Below are positions 53,410 through 63,136 of a DNA stretch of 64,000 nt, one piece after another. Position numbers and translations under genes: made by a program. Origin of the DNA: JBMYRH01 sp049602155 (lineage in GTDB: Bacteria > Myxococcota_A > UBA9042 > PHBI01 > JBMYRH01); contig JBMYRH010000002.1 of assembly GCA_049602155.1 (NCBI GenBank), positions 124,001 to 188,000 on the forward strand, read 5' to 3'. Below the pieces are notes generated by a model. That model was not told where the DNA came from. It was given only the letters and a program-made list of their open reading frames with translations, and searched no databases. The first letter of the stretch is position 1; each line of letters begins with the position of its first letter.

Positions 53410-54029
53410 GGGGCGTCACCCGACTCGAAGCCCAGTCGGTATGACTTGAACTTGAACGCGTGGATGAAGTCTCCCTCCCAGACCATGCGTCCCACCGTCT
53501 TCTGGTGGTACACGACCACAGCCATCTTCCCTTTCCTATCCCAGACCATCTGCTTGACGAAGGCCTCGGCTGGTTGCCCCTTCTTGTTGGTGTAGAGCGG
53601 GATCTCGGTGTAGGGCTTGATCGCCTCTCCACGCATCATATGGACGAGAATCTTGTCGCCTTTGACTTGGCTCATCATGACGACGTTTTTACGCGTGTTC
53701 TCTGGAGAGTCGGCGAACTCATCGGCGAGCTTGTGCACACGCTTCACCTTACGCCACGCGCTCTTCTCGCCCCCCTCTTCGTAGGGGTAGCTTGCGATGA
53801 CTTCGTTCTTCTTCAGGGTGCGGACCTGATACATCCAGCCGATGTTCTCATCTTGGATTTGAAAGACCGCCTCCTTGCCGCTGGCGCTGAAGCCGACGCA
53901 GGTGATCGCCTGACGGGTCGGGGGAAGCTCGGGACCCGAGCTCTTCTTGGACTTCGCCCCCGTGTTCGGAGCGGCGACGCTCATGAGCACGCAGGTAGCG
54001 AGCGCCACGATCTTTGATGTGTGGGTCAT
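53406..54029 (-). CDS. Secreted protein of unknown function
   Basis: A 207-residue protein with a signal peptide (IVALATCVLMSVAAP) and a mature part rich in beta strands and Lys. I do not recognise a family. ATG 54029 starts the signal peptide and has GAGG about nine bases before it. It sits 12 bases after the TPR gene and overlaps the next gene, so all three are likely co-transcribed. Confidence 0.6.
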   Translation of the reverse strand: MTHTSKIVALATCVLMSVAAPNTGAKSKKSSGPELPPTRQAITCVGFSASGKEAVFQIQDENIGWMYQVRTLKKNEVIASYPYEEGGEKSAWRKVKRVHKLADEFADSPENTRKNVVMMSQVKGDKILVHMMRGEAIKPYTEIPLYTNKKGQPAEAFVKQMVWDRKGKMAVVVYHQKTVGRMVWEGDFIHAFKFKSYRLGFESGDAP

Positions 54030-54040
54030 TGGGGGCCTCC

Positions 54041-55807
54041 TCATCGACTTCGTCTCCACCACCACAACAGGGCGAAGGCGGTACATAGTCCAAGTAGGCT
54101 GAGCCACAAGGGGACTCCGCCTTCATCGTTGGAAGTGGTGCGCTTCGCCTCGGGCTTGAGGGGGGAGGGGGCTAAGTTACTCCCTGGTTTGCCGCTCTTG
54201 AGGCTTGGCTTCACCTCGGCGCCGAGCGCCTCAAGTCTGGCGACCGCAGCCTCGCGCGTGAGCGGGCCAACGCCGGCTCTGTAGCGATCCAAATAGCTCG
54301 TCCAAGCTCGCTTGACGTCGTCAGACCGCCCCTCTTTTGCAGCGACCTCGGCCTCCGCTGCGATGGCCCAGAGTTCCCCCAGATCGGATTGCCAAGCGGC
54401 CTCAAGCGCCGCCTTTGCCTCGTCGAGCTTCCCCGCCTTGGCCAGGGCGAAGGCGCGCATCGCTTTTAGGCGGTGGGCCTTGGGCAGCTCAGCCTCCAGC
54501 GCCACGAGCTGGGTCACGGCTGCGTTGTAGTCACCCTGGGCGACGTAGACTGCGGCGCTGAGCGCGCGGTTTGCGGGCGTGGGATCGCGCTCCAACATGT
54601 TGATCCACTTAGGCATCGGCGCGTGCTTGGTGCCCCCGGCGCTGAGCACGGCGGCGAGGATGGGGAGCGTCTCATCGATCGCCGTCGCTTGCTCAACCGC
54701 GACAGAGGATTGCGTGGTCGCCGTCTTCAGGTCCCCCAGCTTGAGCGCTGCGCGGGCCCAGGCGCTCCGTGTGACCGAGAGCCCTGTACGAGCTGTGATC
54801 AGCTTCTTCGCCAGCTGTGTCGCCTTGAGGGGCGTGATCACCTCGCCGTCCAGATCGACCTTGAGCGCTTGCGCAGCATCACATCCAGGGTCTCGGGTCG
54901 TGAGGGTTTGCGCGATCCTCTGCGCTTGGCTGACCGCGTTGACGAGGTAGAGATCCCGAGCCAACGGGGTCACCTCGCACGCCATCGCGCCATCCGCCAA
55001 CTGCAAGCCAAGCGTTTGAGCGCTGTCGATGTCCTCTGCCAAGGTCATGGCGCGCGCAACGTGCACTCTCGTGCGCGTCGCGAGGGGCAGCTCGAGCCCT
55101 TTGGCCTCAAGCCCCTTGATCGCCGTCGCTAAGACGGCCTCGGCTTTCATCTTCGCCAAGCTCGGTCGCTTTGAGCGATAGAGTGCGCGGGCTGCATTGA
55201 GGTGCGCGAGGACGTCGGAGGGGGCTTTTTGGAGCGCGGTTTGGATCAAGGCGACCCCGGAATCGGTATGGCCAATGGCGAGCAGGCGCCGGGCGCGCTC
55301 GACCTCTGCGCGGGCCTCGACGGCGGCCTCTTCACGGTCGTTGGCGCTGGGATCGCGCCGCAGCCATCCCCAGCCAGATTCACGATCTCCGAGCAGGGCT
55401 TGGAGCTGCGTGAGCGCTGGGCCGCTTTTTGGGGCGTCCGTCTCGACACGCAGCGCGACGCGTTTGCCCCGCCAAAGGTCACTGGCGATGGAGACGCGCG
55501 TGGGGAGGATCCGGACCACGAGCTTGCCTGAAGGTCCCTCGTAGGTCGCCAAGATGTCGTTGCCCAGGGTCATGCCCGTGAGGACAAAGCCCCCCTCGAG
55601 GCCAGTTGGACCCGGATCGATGAACACTCGCACACGCTCACGCCAAGCCTCTGGCACATGGTACGCGAGGGGGTTCGAGCGGACGTCAGGCGCCTCGGCC
55701 GAGGGGGGCTTCGGTGCCGTCGGCAGGGGGGACTGGCTGCGGGCAGCTGGGCTCGGGGCCAGGAGACCGAGGATGAGAGCAGCGCCGATGAGGTGTCGCG
55801 TTTGCAT
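54041..55807 (-). CDS. TPR-containing envelope protein with C-terminal anchor
   Basis: A 588-residue protein with a signal peptide (LIGAALILGLLAPSPAA), about 400 residues of TPR-like helical pairs (ARRLLAIGHTDSGVALIQTA, ALAKAGKLDEAKAALEAAW) and a C-terminal Gly-Val-Pro start, hydrophobic helix and WWWRRSR end. That tail resembles MYXO-CTERM or GlyGly-CTERM sorting signals, but the usual cysteine is not clear. ATG 55807 begins the signal. It starts a three-gene operon with two envelope proteins and is divergent from the barrel gene. Confidence 0.72.
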   Translation of the reverse strand: MQTRHLIGAALILGLLAPSPAARSQSPLPTAPKPPSAEAPDVRSNPLAYHVPEAWRERVRVFIDPGPTGLEGGFVLTGMTLGNDILATYEGPSGKLVVRILPTRVSIASDLWRGKRVALRVETDAPKSGPALTQLQALLGDRESGWGWLRRDPSANDREEAAVEARAEVERARRLLAIGHTDSGVALIQTALQKAPSDVLAHLNAARALYRSKRPSLAKMKAEAVLATAIKGLEAKGLELPLATRTRVHVARAMTLAEDIDSAQTLGLQLADGAMACEVTPLARDLYLVNAVSQAQRIAQTLTTRDPGCDAAQALKVDLDGEVITPLKATQLAKKLITARTGLSVTRSAWARAALKLGDLKTATTQSSVAVEQATAIDETLPILAAVLSAGGTKHAPMPKWINMLERDPTPANRALSAAVYVAQGDYNAAVTQLVALEAELPKAHRLKAMRAFALAKAGKLDEAKAALEAAWQSDLGELWAIAAEAEVAAKEGRSDDVKRAWTSYLDRYRAGVGPLTREAAVARLEALGAEVKPSLKSGKPGSNLAPSPLKPEAKRTTSNDEGGVPLWLSLLGLCTAFALLWWWRRSR

Positions 55808-55888
55808 GAGGCGTAATCTAACAGGACAGCGCCGGGGCACAACCACTGCTGGCGCTGCGCGCGCCTGTGAGCTAATACAGCACCCGTG

Positions 55889-57457
55889 ATGCTGCTTCGC
55901 CCCCTCTTACTGCTCGTCCTCACCTTCGCGGTGAGCGCGCCGAGCTTTGCTCAGTCTCCGGACTTGGAGCGTATGCATTTCACGATCGGCGAGCACACCT
56001 TGGTCACGCTCCCTGGGCGCGCTGAGGTCGTGGGGGGATACGCTGGGAGTATGGTGGTCGACGTCGCCGACCCGGCGATCTCGGGTGTGCTCTCCGAGGA
56101 ACTCTCGGTCTTCTCCAGGCTGCGTTTGGCGCCAGGCGTGCTCTTCATGGGCTCGAATTGGCCCGTCTTCACGACCTACACCCTCTCCGCTGATCTCGAT
56201 GTGCGCTACGAGATAGGGGAGATGAGCGGTGACGCGCTCCTGAGGCTCGACCCGGTGCGCGCACAGCGGAGCGAGGTACCGCTGCCTCGACTGTTAGAGG
56301 CTCGGGCCGCCGCGGTGGGCGACCACCTGGCGATCTCCTTCGGTCTGACCCGCTCCTCCTGGGGGCTTGGGATGCTCGCGAATGATGGTCGACCGCGGAG
56401 TGTGATCAGTGGCGCCAGCCCGTTCGGATACTCGCGCACGATGGATCGCGTCGTGCGGGCGCAGGTCGCTGTCTTTCCGTTCGGGCGCACGCTCGGGCCC
56501 GCCGATCGCTCCGAGTCGACGGAGCCGCCCCTGACCATCGCGCTCGCAGGTGACGCGGTCATCGAGGATGACAACGCCGACTGGCTCGAAGGGGACCGAA
56601 CTTGGCACGCCGTAGGCGCTGTGCGCGGCCGCATCGCGGGCTTCCTCGGCGGAGTGTATGGGGTCCACCGACGCCAGGCTCACGCCGCGGGAGGTGACAC
56701 TGCGGTGACCCTCATTGATCTCTATGTACGCCAGGAGATGAGTGCATCCGATGTGCGCATTTGGGGTGAGCTAGAGGGGGCGATCTCGTTCGGGGAGACC
56801 ACCTTCGCGGAGAACCCGCTGTCGCCTGGGCCTCAGACCATCCTGGCGGGGGGCGGCTTGGCCCGCGTCGGGGTGCAGAGTGGCCTCTTTGGGCTGGTCT
56901 TGGAGGCCGGGTATGCCAGCGGAGACGACAACACGTACGACAATGAGCAGCGTGCCTTCACCTTTGATCGCGAGCACCGCGTCGGGCTCTTGATGTTCCG
57001 AGAGTCGCTCCGAAAGGCCACAGCGGTCTCTGCTGCCAATATCGAGGACCCGACCTATCGCGCCTCGCCGCCTCGTGGTTACGAGCGAACCGCCACATCT
57101 GGGGCTGTGCGCGGCGCCATCTATGTGAACCCTAGAGTGACGGTGGAGGTCGTCGAGGGGCTCACTGCGATGGTGGGTTACCTGCACGCGCGCAGCGACG
57201 GCGTGTACACCGATCCCTTTCAATCGGGGCTCGTAGGCGGCGCCTCGGCGGGGCTGCGAGGGACGCTCTTCGCAGAGAATTTCGGAGATGAGATCAACCT
57301 CGGCCTCGATTATGCCCTCGACCTTGATTCGCTCGGGCTGCGGTTTCGCGGTGAGTTCGCTTGGTTCTCGCCGGGGGACATCTTTGAGAGCCCGTCGAGT
57401 GATGAGCCTGCGCGCGATCAGGTCGGTGGATGGCTGCACGGGGAGGTGAGCTGGTGA
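55889..57457 (+). CDS. Probable outer-membrane beta-barrel protein
   Basis: A 522-residue protein with a signal peptide ending SFAQ, alternating beta-strand patterns across its length and a C-terminal Trp (HGEVSW). An aromatic last residue is typical for barrels inserted by BAM. No known porin family is recognised; ATG 55889 starts the signal. Its TGA overlaps the GTG of the alpha/beta-hydrolase lipoprotein, so the two form an operon and probably work at the outer membrane. Confidence 0.65.
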   Translation: MLLRPLLLLVLTFAVSAPSFAQSPDLERMHFTIGEHTLVTLPGRAEVVGGYAGSMVVDVADPAISGVLSEELSVFSRLRLAPGVLFMGSNWPVFTTYTLSADLDVRYEIGEMSGDALLRLDPVRAQRSEVPLPRLLEARAAAVGDHLAISFGLTRSSWGLGMLANDGRPRSVISGASPFGYSRTMDRVVRAQVAVFPFGRTLGPADRSESTEPPLTIALAGDAVIEDDNADWLEGDRTWHAVGAVRGRIAGFLGGVYGVHRRQAHAAGGDTAVTLIDLYVRQEMSASDVRIWGELEGAISFGETTFAENPLSPGPQTILAGGGLARVGVQSGLFGLVLEAGYASGDDNTYDNEQRAFTFDREHRVGLLMFRESLRKATAVSAANIEDPTYRASPPRGYERTATSGAVRGAIYVNPRVTVEVVEGLTAMVGYLHARSDGVYTDPFQSGLVGGASAGLRGTLFAENFGDEINLGLDYALDLDSLGLRFRGEFAWFSPGDIFESPSSDEPARDQVGGWLHGEVSW

Positions 57458-60345
57458 GCCGATTCATCGTTGCGCTCGCGCTGTTGTCTGGGATCCTCGT
57501 GGTGGGGTGTGGGGATTATGGCGCCGATAAGGGCGTCGCCGGCATCGTCCGCTCGGATGAGGCCCCCTTCGGCCCCAAGATCGTCTACGAGCCGCTCACT
57601 CGACCAGTACCGGAGATCCCCTTCCCCAATGACTTGATGTTGCGGCCCAGCGACGAGACGGAGAACGGGGTGGCTTGGAACATCTCGGAGGACGCCCCGA
57701 CGGCGGTCGAGCGGCGAATTCGCCGTGAGATGGGCAAGCTGGATGGGTTCGGAGTCTATAGCCCGGTCTTCGTCCCCTTTGATGGACCGCTCGCGCTTGA
57801 GACGGTGACCGACGAGAGCGTGCTGCTCATCAACATCGAGCCCGATCACCCTCGCCGAGGTGAGCGGGTCGTGCTCGACCTCAACCGAGGCTTCTTCCCA
57901 GAGACCATGCGGCAGCGCAATTACTGGCCTTATGATCCCCAGAGCGCGCTGGCGGATCTTTACCTTGGCGCTGGCAACGACGCCGACAGCGATGGCGATG
58001 GCGATGTCGAGCGCGTGACCCACTGGGAGGTGGAGACCAACACGCTGATTTTGCGGCCAGTGAAGCCTCTGGCGCCAGGGTGCCGACACGCCGTGCTCAT
58101 CGCTCGAGATGTGAGGGGCGCGGCAGTCGATGAGGAGGGGACCCCGACGACAGCGCCTGTGAGGTCCCCTTGGCCTTATAAGGCACACGCAGCCCAGGCC
58201 GAGTTCGTGCGAGATGCGCTCGAGGTGGCGGGGTGGACGCCTGCCGACCTCGCGTTTGGTTGGACCTACACGACGACCGACGCTGCGAAGCCGATGTTGA
58301 ACCTGCGCGACGGCGTTCACGGTCTCGGTCCTTTGGCAGCGCTCGGGCAGTTGGCTCCGCCGAATATGGGCCAGGTGCGGGACACGAACGTCCTACATGA
58401 CAGCACGGTCGACGGGGTCTCCGAGGCCAGCGCCAAGCGCGACCACCCCTATATCCTGCAGGGCGCCTTTTTAGGGGACCTGTTCGAGGTCGTCGGCGGG
58501 ATTCAGCCGGGCCTCAGTATCGACTTCCAGGACGTGGATTACTTTGTCTTCGGGAGCTTCGAGACGGCGGATCTCCGCACGGGTGAAGACCGGATGGTGG
58601 GCATCAATTTCCACACCGGTTCCGGTGAGCCTGGAATAGCCGATGTGCCTTACCTGCTGTCGGTGCCCAAGGCGGTCCCGGGTCGGCATGAGCCCCCGTT
58701 CCCCGTCGTACTCTACTTCCACGGCACGGCGACGAGCCGCATGGAGGCCGTGGCGATCGCCAACCAGATGGCACGTCAGGGCCTCGCCATGCTCTCCTTT
58801 GACCAAGTGGGGCATGGCCCGATCATCCCGGACATCCCGCTCCTCGTCTCGTCCCAGGGGCTCGACATCTCTGTGATCGAGATATTCGGGCCGCTGCTCG
58901 CCGAGCTCCTCGTGCCGCATCGTGCTGAGGAGTTTTATGGCCTGGGCTTGGATGATCTCTTGGCGAAGATGTCCGAGATTGGGCTCTGGAATGAGCTCGC
59001 ACTTCATGGTCGGACCGAGGACCAGAATGGAGACGGCGCCTTGGAGTCCAGTGAGGGCTTCTTCTGGGGGAACCCCTTCAAGATGTGCGGTTCGGTCTGG
59101 CAAGACCTGAGCGACTTCTTTTACGCGGTCGCTGTGTTGCGGAACTTTGATCCGGCGGCTGTCCCTGCCGCCATAGCGGATCCGGCGACCGCGACCGTCG
59201 AGGCCTTGCAGCCTCACTTCTTGGCAGGTGACTTCAACGCGGATGGCGTCCTCGATGTCGGGGGCCCTGATGTGCAACTCAGCGTCGCCGGAACCTCGCT
59301 TGGCGGTCTACACAGCATCCTCGCCGCAGCCCTCGAGCCCGAGGTCACGGTCGCCACGCCCATCGTCGGCGGAGGAGGGCTCGTCGACCTCATGCTCCGC
59401 ACAGACTTCCGCATGATCGTGAAGCGGATCTTCCTCGAGACCTTTGGACCCCTCGTCGTGGGTTGCCCGGACGGCGAGGGGGGCGTATGGCTGACATTTA
59501 ACGACGATTCACGGGGGTGTAACCCCGAGTACGCGGAGGCCGAGAGCTTCGCGCGCTTGGCCGATGTGGTCCCTGGGACCCTCGTCCGCTTGGTTAACCT
59601 CGACAACGAGGAGTCGGCCGGGCTCTATGTCGGCGAGGAGTTGGGCTTCTCGGTCGCGGTCCCTACAGACGTCGGGGACCACTTGGAGTTCTCTGTCCTG
59701 CGCCCCGATGCGAGCGGGACAAACGCGTGGGAGCGCGTCGAGGCCTACAGCCCCTACGAGGGGGTCGCGATGCAGAGAAACACGCCGCGCTTCCGACGCT
59801 TCATCGGGATCGCGAATAACATCTTGGACCGCTGTGATCCGATCTCTGTGGCCCATCATCTCTTTCAAGATCCGCTGCCAGGGCACCCTCCGGTGGACAT
59901 CCTCTACGAGATGGCGCTTGGGGACGAGACCGTCCCGATCTCCGCGGGTGTGCAGGTGGCCCTGGCCACCGGCCTCTTTGGCGAGACCCCCGAGGAGTGG
60001 CGCCCCGTGATGGAAGAGTTCATCGCCCGAGGGGTGATGAAGGGCAGTGACTACGACGTCGACGACCTCTTGGGAGACAACCCCGAGGAGGCGCCGCCGA
60101 TGGGCCCCTTCGAGCCGATCCCCACCAGCGAGGGAGGTGTCTCAAGCATCCGGTTCGCAGATGTGGACGGCGCGCATGAGTGGATCATTGATGTGAAGCC
60201 CGACGCGGAGCTCGACTTTGCGACGTACAGCCAGCACCAGGTCGTCCTCTATCACTGGTCCGAGGGGGCGAAGGTCGTCGATGACCTCTGCATCCAAGAG
60301 ACGACTTGCGAGTTCCTCGATGACCCGGAAGGGCGCCTGCCCTGA
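57454..60345 (+). CDS. Large alpha/beta-hydrolase lipoprotein
   Basis: A 963-residue lipoprotein (lipobox LVVGC) with an N-terminal beta-rich part and an alpha/beta-hydrolase region: VVLYFHGTATS as oxyanion site and VAGTSLGGLHS with the nucleophile Ser near residue 614. The aspartate and histidine of the triad cannot be set by eye. Acidic Ca-binding-like loops (NDADSDGDGD, DQNGDGALE) are present. The size and lipidation suggest a surface lipase or esterase. The GTG start is preceded by GGGGAGG and overlaps the barrel stop. Confidence 0.75.
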   Translation: MSRFIVALALLSGILVVGCGDYGADKGVAGIVRSDEAPFGPKIVYEPLTRPVPEIPFPNDLMLRPSDETENGVAWNISEDAPTAVERRIRREMGKLDGFGVYSPVFVPFDGPLALETVTDESVLLINIEPDHPRRGERVVLDLNRGFFPETMRQRNYWPYDPQSALADLYLGAGNDADSDGDGDVERVTHWEVETNTLILRPVKPLAPGCRHAVLIARDVRGAAVDEEGTPTTAPVRSPWPYKAHAAQAEFVRDALEVAGWTPADLAFGWTYTTTDAAKPMLNLRDGVHGLGPLAALGQLAPPNMGQVRDTNVLHDSTVDGVSEASAKRDHPYILQGAFLGDLFEVVGGIQPGLSIDFQDVDYFVFGSFETADLRTGEDRMVGINFHTGSGEPGIADVPYLLSVPKAVPGRHEPPFPVVLYFHGTATSRMEAVAIANQMARQGLAMLSFDQVGHGPIIPDIPLLVSSQGLDISVIEIFGPLLAELLVPHRAEEFYGLGLDDLLAKMSEIGLWNELALHGRTEDQNGDGALESSEGFFWGNPFKMCGSVWQDLSDFFYAVAVLRNFDPAAVPAAIADPATATVEALQPHFLAGDFNADGVLDVGGPDVQLSVAGTSLGGLHSILAAALEPEVTVATPIVGGGGLVDLMLRTDFRMIVKRIFLETFGPLVVGCPDGEGGVWLTFNDDSRGCNPEYAEAESFARLADVVPGTLVRLVNLDNEESAGLYVGEELGFSVAVPTDVGDHLEFSVLRPDASGTNAWERVEAYSPYEGVAMQRNTPRFRRFIGIANNILDRCDPISVAHHLFQDPLPGHPPVDILYEMALGDETVPISAGVQVALATGLFGETPEEWRPVMEEFIARGVMKGSDYDVDDLLGDNPEEAPPMGPFEPIPTSEGGVSSIRFADVDGAHEWIIDVKPDAELDFATYSQHQVVLYHWSEGAKVVDDLCIQETTCEFLDDPEGRLP

Positions 60346-60352
60346 GCGCGCC

Positions 60353-60655
60353 TTAAGGGAACGGGAAGAAGCTCTGGACCTTAAAGACGGGATAGTGGGC
60401 GATGGTATTGAAGATAACCAGCAGCGCACTCAGGCTCACCGTGTAGGCGACGATGAAGGTCGACAGCACCCGCGTGAGGTCACGCTTGCGCACCAGGATC
60501 AGGCAGACCCCAAAGGATGAGAGCAACGAGATAAACATGAGGAAGAGAAGCAGGCGCAGATCGACTGCGACCCAGGCGGCATACTGCCAACCCTCGCTGG
60601 GATCGACCAGCTCAGGGGTAGAGGCGAGCCACAGCGGCGTCCATAACACGCTCAT
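60353..60655 (-). CDS. Small three-helix membrane protein
   Basis: A 100-residue protein with about two or three hydrophobic helices (AWVAVDLRLLLFLMFISLLSS-type core and ALLVIFNTIAHY). The family is unknown. It lies 19 bases after the CPBP protease gene on the same strand, suggesting co-transcription. Confidence 0.55.
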   Translation of the reverse strand: MSVLWTPLWLASTPELVDPSEGWQYAAWVAVDLRLLLFLMFISLLSSFGVCLILVRKRDLTRVLSTFIVAYTVSLSALLVIFNTIAHYPVFKVQSFFPFP

Positions 60656-60674
60656 GTTGAACCCTGACTGACGC

Positions 60675-61241
60675 TCACGTTCGCTCCTCTCCGTGGACCA
60701 CAGTGTGCAGGTTGAAGTAGTTCACCGTGAAGTGGCAAAGAATCGCTGCCAACAGGTTGTCAGTCCAGAGCGTCAATCCGCCGAGAAGTAGACCTGCCCC
60801 GAGAGCAAATAGCGCCCACAGGCGGAAGCGTGCGTTGAGGCCGCCGTGAAGCGCAGCGAAGATCACAGAGGTCAGGAGCAGCCCCAACATCGGCTGCAGA
60901 GCGCCCCGGAAGAGGAGCTCTTCGCCTACCGCGCTTGAGACAGCGAGCACAGCGATTGCACCGCTCCCTGGCTGGCCCAACATGCCCTTGAGCTCGTCGT
61001 TGAGGTTCCTCACGGCTTCCAGGCGGAGGCTCAGGTGAGTGAGCCCAACGATGCTGAGCCCCGCTACGACACCCGCGATCAGGTCTCGGATGAGGTCGTC
61101 ACCATCGCCGAACACGATGAGGATCCAGTCTAAATCCTGCGCGGCGATAACGCCGATGCCGATCACCGCCATCACGGCGTAGAAGATCAGCGCCGACACC
61201 GTCAAAGCGGTGGGACTGGGTGGCTCTTGCTCCTCCTCCAT
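60675..61241 (-). CDS. CPBP intramembrane metalloprotease (CAAX protease-like)
   Basis: A 188-residue membrane protein with the CPBP signature: GEELLFRG (EExxxR), then FAALHGG and a CHFTVNYFN segment supplying the conserved histidines and asparagine. These proteases or protease-like proteins cleave within the membrane and are often linked to peptide maturation. ATG 61241 is chosen over a longer in-frame ATG at 61271, since the extension is unlike the family. It is divergent from the LysM gene. Confidence 0.82.
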   Translation of the reverse strand: MEEEQEPPSPTALTVSALIFYAVMAVIGIGVIAAQDLDWILIVFGDGDDLIRDLIAGVVAGLSIVGLTHLSLRLEAVRNLNDELKGMLGQPGSGAIAVLAVSSAVGEELLFRGALQPMLGLLLTSVIFAALHGGLNARFRLWALFALGAGLLLGGLTLWTDNLLAAILCHFTVNYFNLHTVVHGEERT

Positions 61242-61398
61242 AGACCCTCGAACCCTTAGACTGATCAGCATTGGCCGCCGCGCTGAACGCCGCGGAGAGG
61301 CGCTCGACTTAACACAGCTGTGGGAGTGGGCTCCAATTGCCAGCGAGCAGGGTGGTCGTTTTTTGGACCTGCTGGATCGGCAGGGTTACAACCGCCTC

Positions 61399-62964
61399 GT
61401 GAGTATCGCACGTCCCACGAACTCTGCCGCCAGCGCGGCGATCTATCTGGCCCTCGCCGCTCTGGTCCTCAGCCTGTATTCAGGGTGTCGACAACCAGAC
61501 GATTCCCGGCGGAGAGTCCGACTCAAGATTGACCCCAACCTCGTCGAGCACGAGTGGCAAGAAGGACCGCGTCGAGACGCGATCTTGGCGTTGGTCGATC
61601 GCCGCGCCCGCTCCTTCGCCCGCGCCCTGTTCGCCGGGGAGCCGATGCCGACGGGCATGCCGTCTGAGCTTGAAGACGAGACGACGCGAGAGATGCTCGC
61701 TTCCATCAAGTCGAGCAAGTCCGGTGGCGTGGAAGAGCCCCCCGCGTGGTGGAAGGGCGTCGCTGCGCAGCCCCAGTCCTACAAACACGACCTCCCCAAG
61801 GAGTACCTCATTGAGGTGCAGCGAGGAGAGACCTTTGCATCCTTGGCCCGCTGGTCGAAGTCTGAGCCCGAGCGGATCCGCAGCCTTAACCGGGAGCGGA
61901 TGAAGCGGAGCCGCTATCTTCGCCCGGGGATGGAGCTCAAGCTGACCATGAGCCCCCATCAGAAGATGGTCTTCGATCAGGCCCGCGAGCGATTCCAGCT
62001 CAAGCGCCTCGAGGACTACTTCTCGGAGCGCTACATCGAGCGCGTCATCTCTTACAGAGTGCGTCGTGGTGATGTGATCGCCAAAGTAGCCGCTGAGTAC
62101 GGTGAGGCGCCGATTTGGCTCCTCGAAGAGTTCAACCAGACCGATTTCCGCTCCTTGCAGCCTGGGGACACCATCTTGATCCCGACGGTCAAGCGCATGC
62201 GCGGCGGTCGACGTGCTCCACCACGCCTCCAGGTCGTCGACAAGGACGGACGGCCACTCAGCGATGAGAAGCGTCAGGCCCTCGGCGACAAGCTTCGGCT
62301 TGATCTGCTTGGCCAAGCGCGCCTCGCCATGGACGACTCCAACGTCTTCCAGCGCAGCGGAAGGGCCACGAGTACCACGTCGACTGGCACGCTCTTGCCG
62401 ACCTCTAACCTGGTCCCCGCCGTGATCACCCCGGGTGGGATTCAGCCCGCGACGGTCGCCACGCCGACGGCCAATGTCTTGCCGAACGCTGCCGCGACAC
62501 CTGCACCCCGCGTGGCCCCTCGTGAGGTCATCGTGAAGCCAGGGGAGACCTTGAGCCACTACGCATCCTGGTCCGGCCTCACCGTCGCCAGCATCCTCAA
62601 GGCGAACGCGGGGCTTGAGCCCGAGCTGCTCTTCGCAGGGCGCCGCATTAAGCTCCCGCTCAGTGACTTGGCCTACGCCGACTTTGTGTTAGCGAGGGCG
62701 GGCACCCGTCGGGCACCAGCGACCGCGAAGGGCGCGAAAGCGGCCGCAGGGAAGAAGCTGCCAGCCGTGATCAAGGCGGGCCCTAAGGCCCCGGCTGATG
62801 ATGCCTACACGACACACGTGGTGGCCTCTGGCGAGACGGCCACGGCCATCGCGAAGAAGCTTGGCCTGAAGCTCTCTGACCTGAAGAAGGCTAACCCGGG
62901 GCGAAACCTCGACTTGCTCTACGTGGGCGGCCGCATTCGGGTCCCCAAGAAGGCCCGGAAATAG
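61399..62964 (+). CDS. LysM-domain envelope protein
   Basis: A 521-residue protein with a signal or lipid signal (LALAALVLSLYSGC; the -3 Tyr is unusual for a lipobox) and at least four LysM-like units (EYLIEVQRGETFASLARWS, SYRVRRGDVIAKVAAEYGE, REVIVKPGETLSHYASWS, HVVASGETATAIAKKLGL). LysM units bind peptidoglycan or chitin-like glycans. An Ala/Thr/Pro linker separates the middle and last units. GTG 61399 is chosen because the signal peptide starts there; the frame is open further upstream. Confidence 0.8.
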   Translation: MSIARPTNSAASAAIYLALAALVLSLYSGCRQPDDSRRRVRLKIDPNLVEHEWQEGPRRDAILALVDRRARSFARALFAGEPMPTGMPSELEDETTREMLASIKSSKSGGVEEPPAWWKGVAAQPQSYKHDLPKEYLIEVQRGETFASLARWSKSEPERIRSLNRERMKRSRYLRPGMELKLTMSPHQKMVFDQARERFQLKRLEDYFSERYIERVISYRVRRGDVIAKVAAEYGEAPIWLLEEFNQTDFRSLQPGDTILIPTVKRMRGGRRAPPRLQVVDKDGRPLSDEKRQALGDKLRLDLLGQARLAMDDSNVFQRSGRATSTTSTGTLLPTSNLVPAVITPGGIQPATVATPTANVLPNAAATPAPRVAPREVIVKPGETLSHYASWSGLTVASILKANAGLEPELLFAGRRIKLPLSDLAYADFVLARAGTRRAPATAKGAKAAAGKKLPAVIKAGPKAPADDAYTTHVVASGETATAIAKKLGLKLSDLKKANPGRNLDLLYVGGRIRVPKKARK

Positions 62965-63022
62965 CGGCTGAGCGCTCGCCCGCCTCGTTCAGAACCCGTC
63001 TCCCCTAGAGTCGTGAAGATAA

Positions 63023-63040
63023 CGCTTTGAAAGCAAAGCG
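63023..63040. terminator. Perfect 7-bp hairpin upstream of gyrB
   Basis: CGCTTTG-AAAG-CAAAGCG. There is no T-run, so it may be a weak terminator of the LysM gene or a regulatory hairpin ahead of gyrB. Confidence 0.35.
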
Positions 63041-63071
63041 AATTCATGGGCGTTTAGGGCGCCGTAAGGGC

Positions 63072-63100
63072 TTTACAGTCCGTGGACCACGTGCTAACTC
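63072..63100 (+). promoter_or_regulatory. Probable gyrB promoter
   Basis: TTTACA at 63072-63077, a 17-base spacer and TAACTC at 63095-63100. A ribosome site, AGGAG, lies just before the ATG at 63137. Confidence 0.5.
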
Positions 63101-63136
63101 AGGCGCAGCCTGACGACACGGGCACTAGGAGCGACT

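Noticed and set aside
61480..62559. Antisense frame opposite the LysM gene
   Set aside because: The LysM repeats on the plus strand explain the region; the antisense product has no features.
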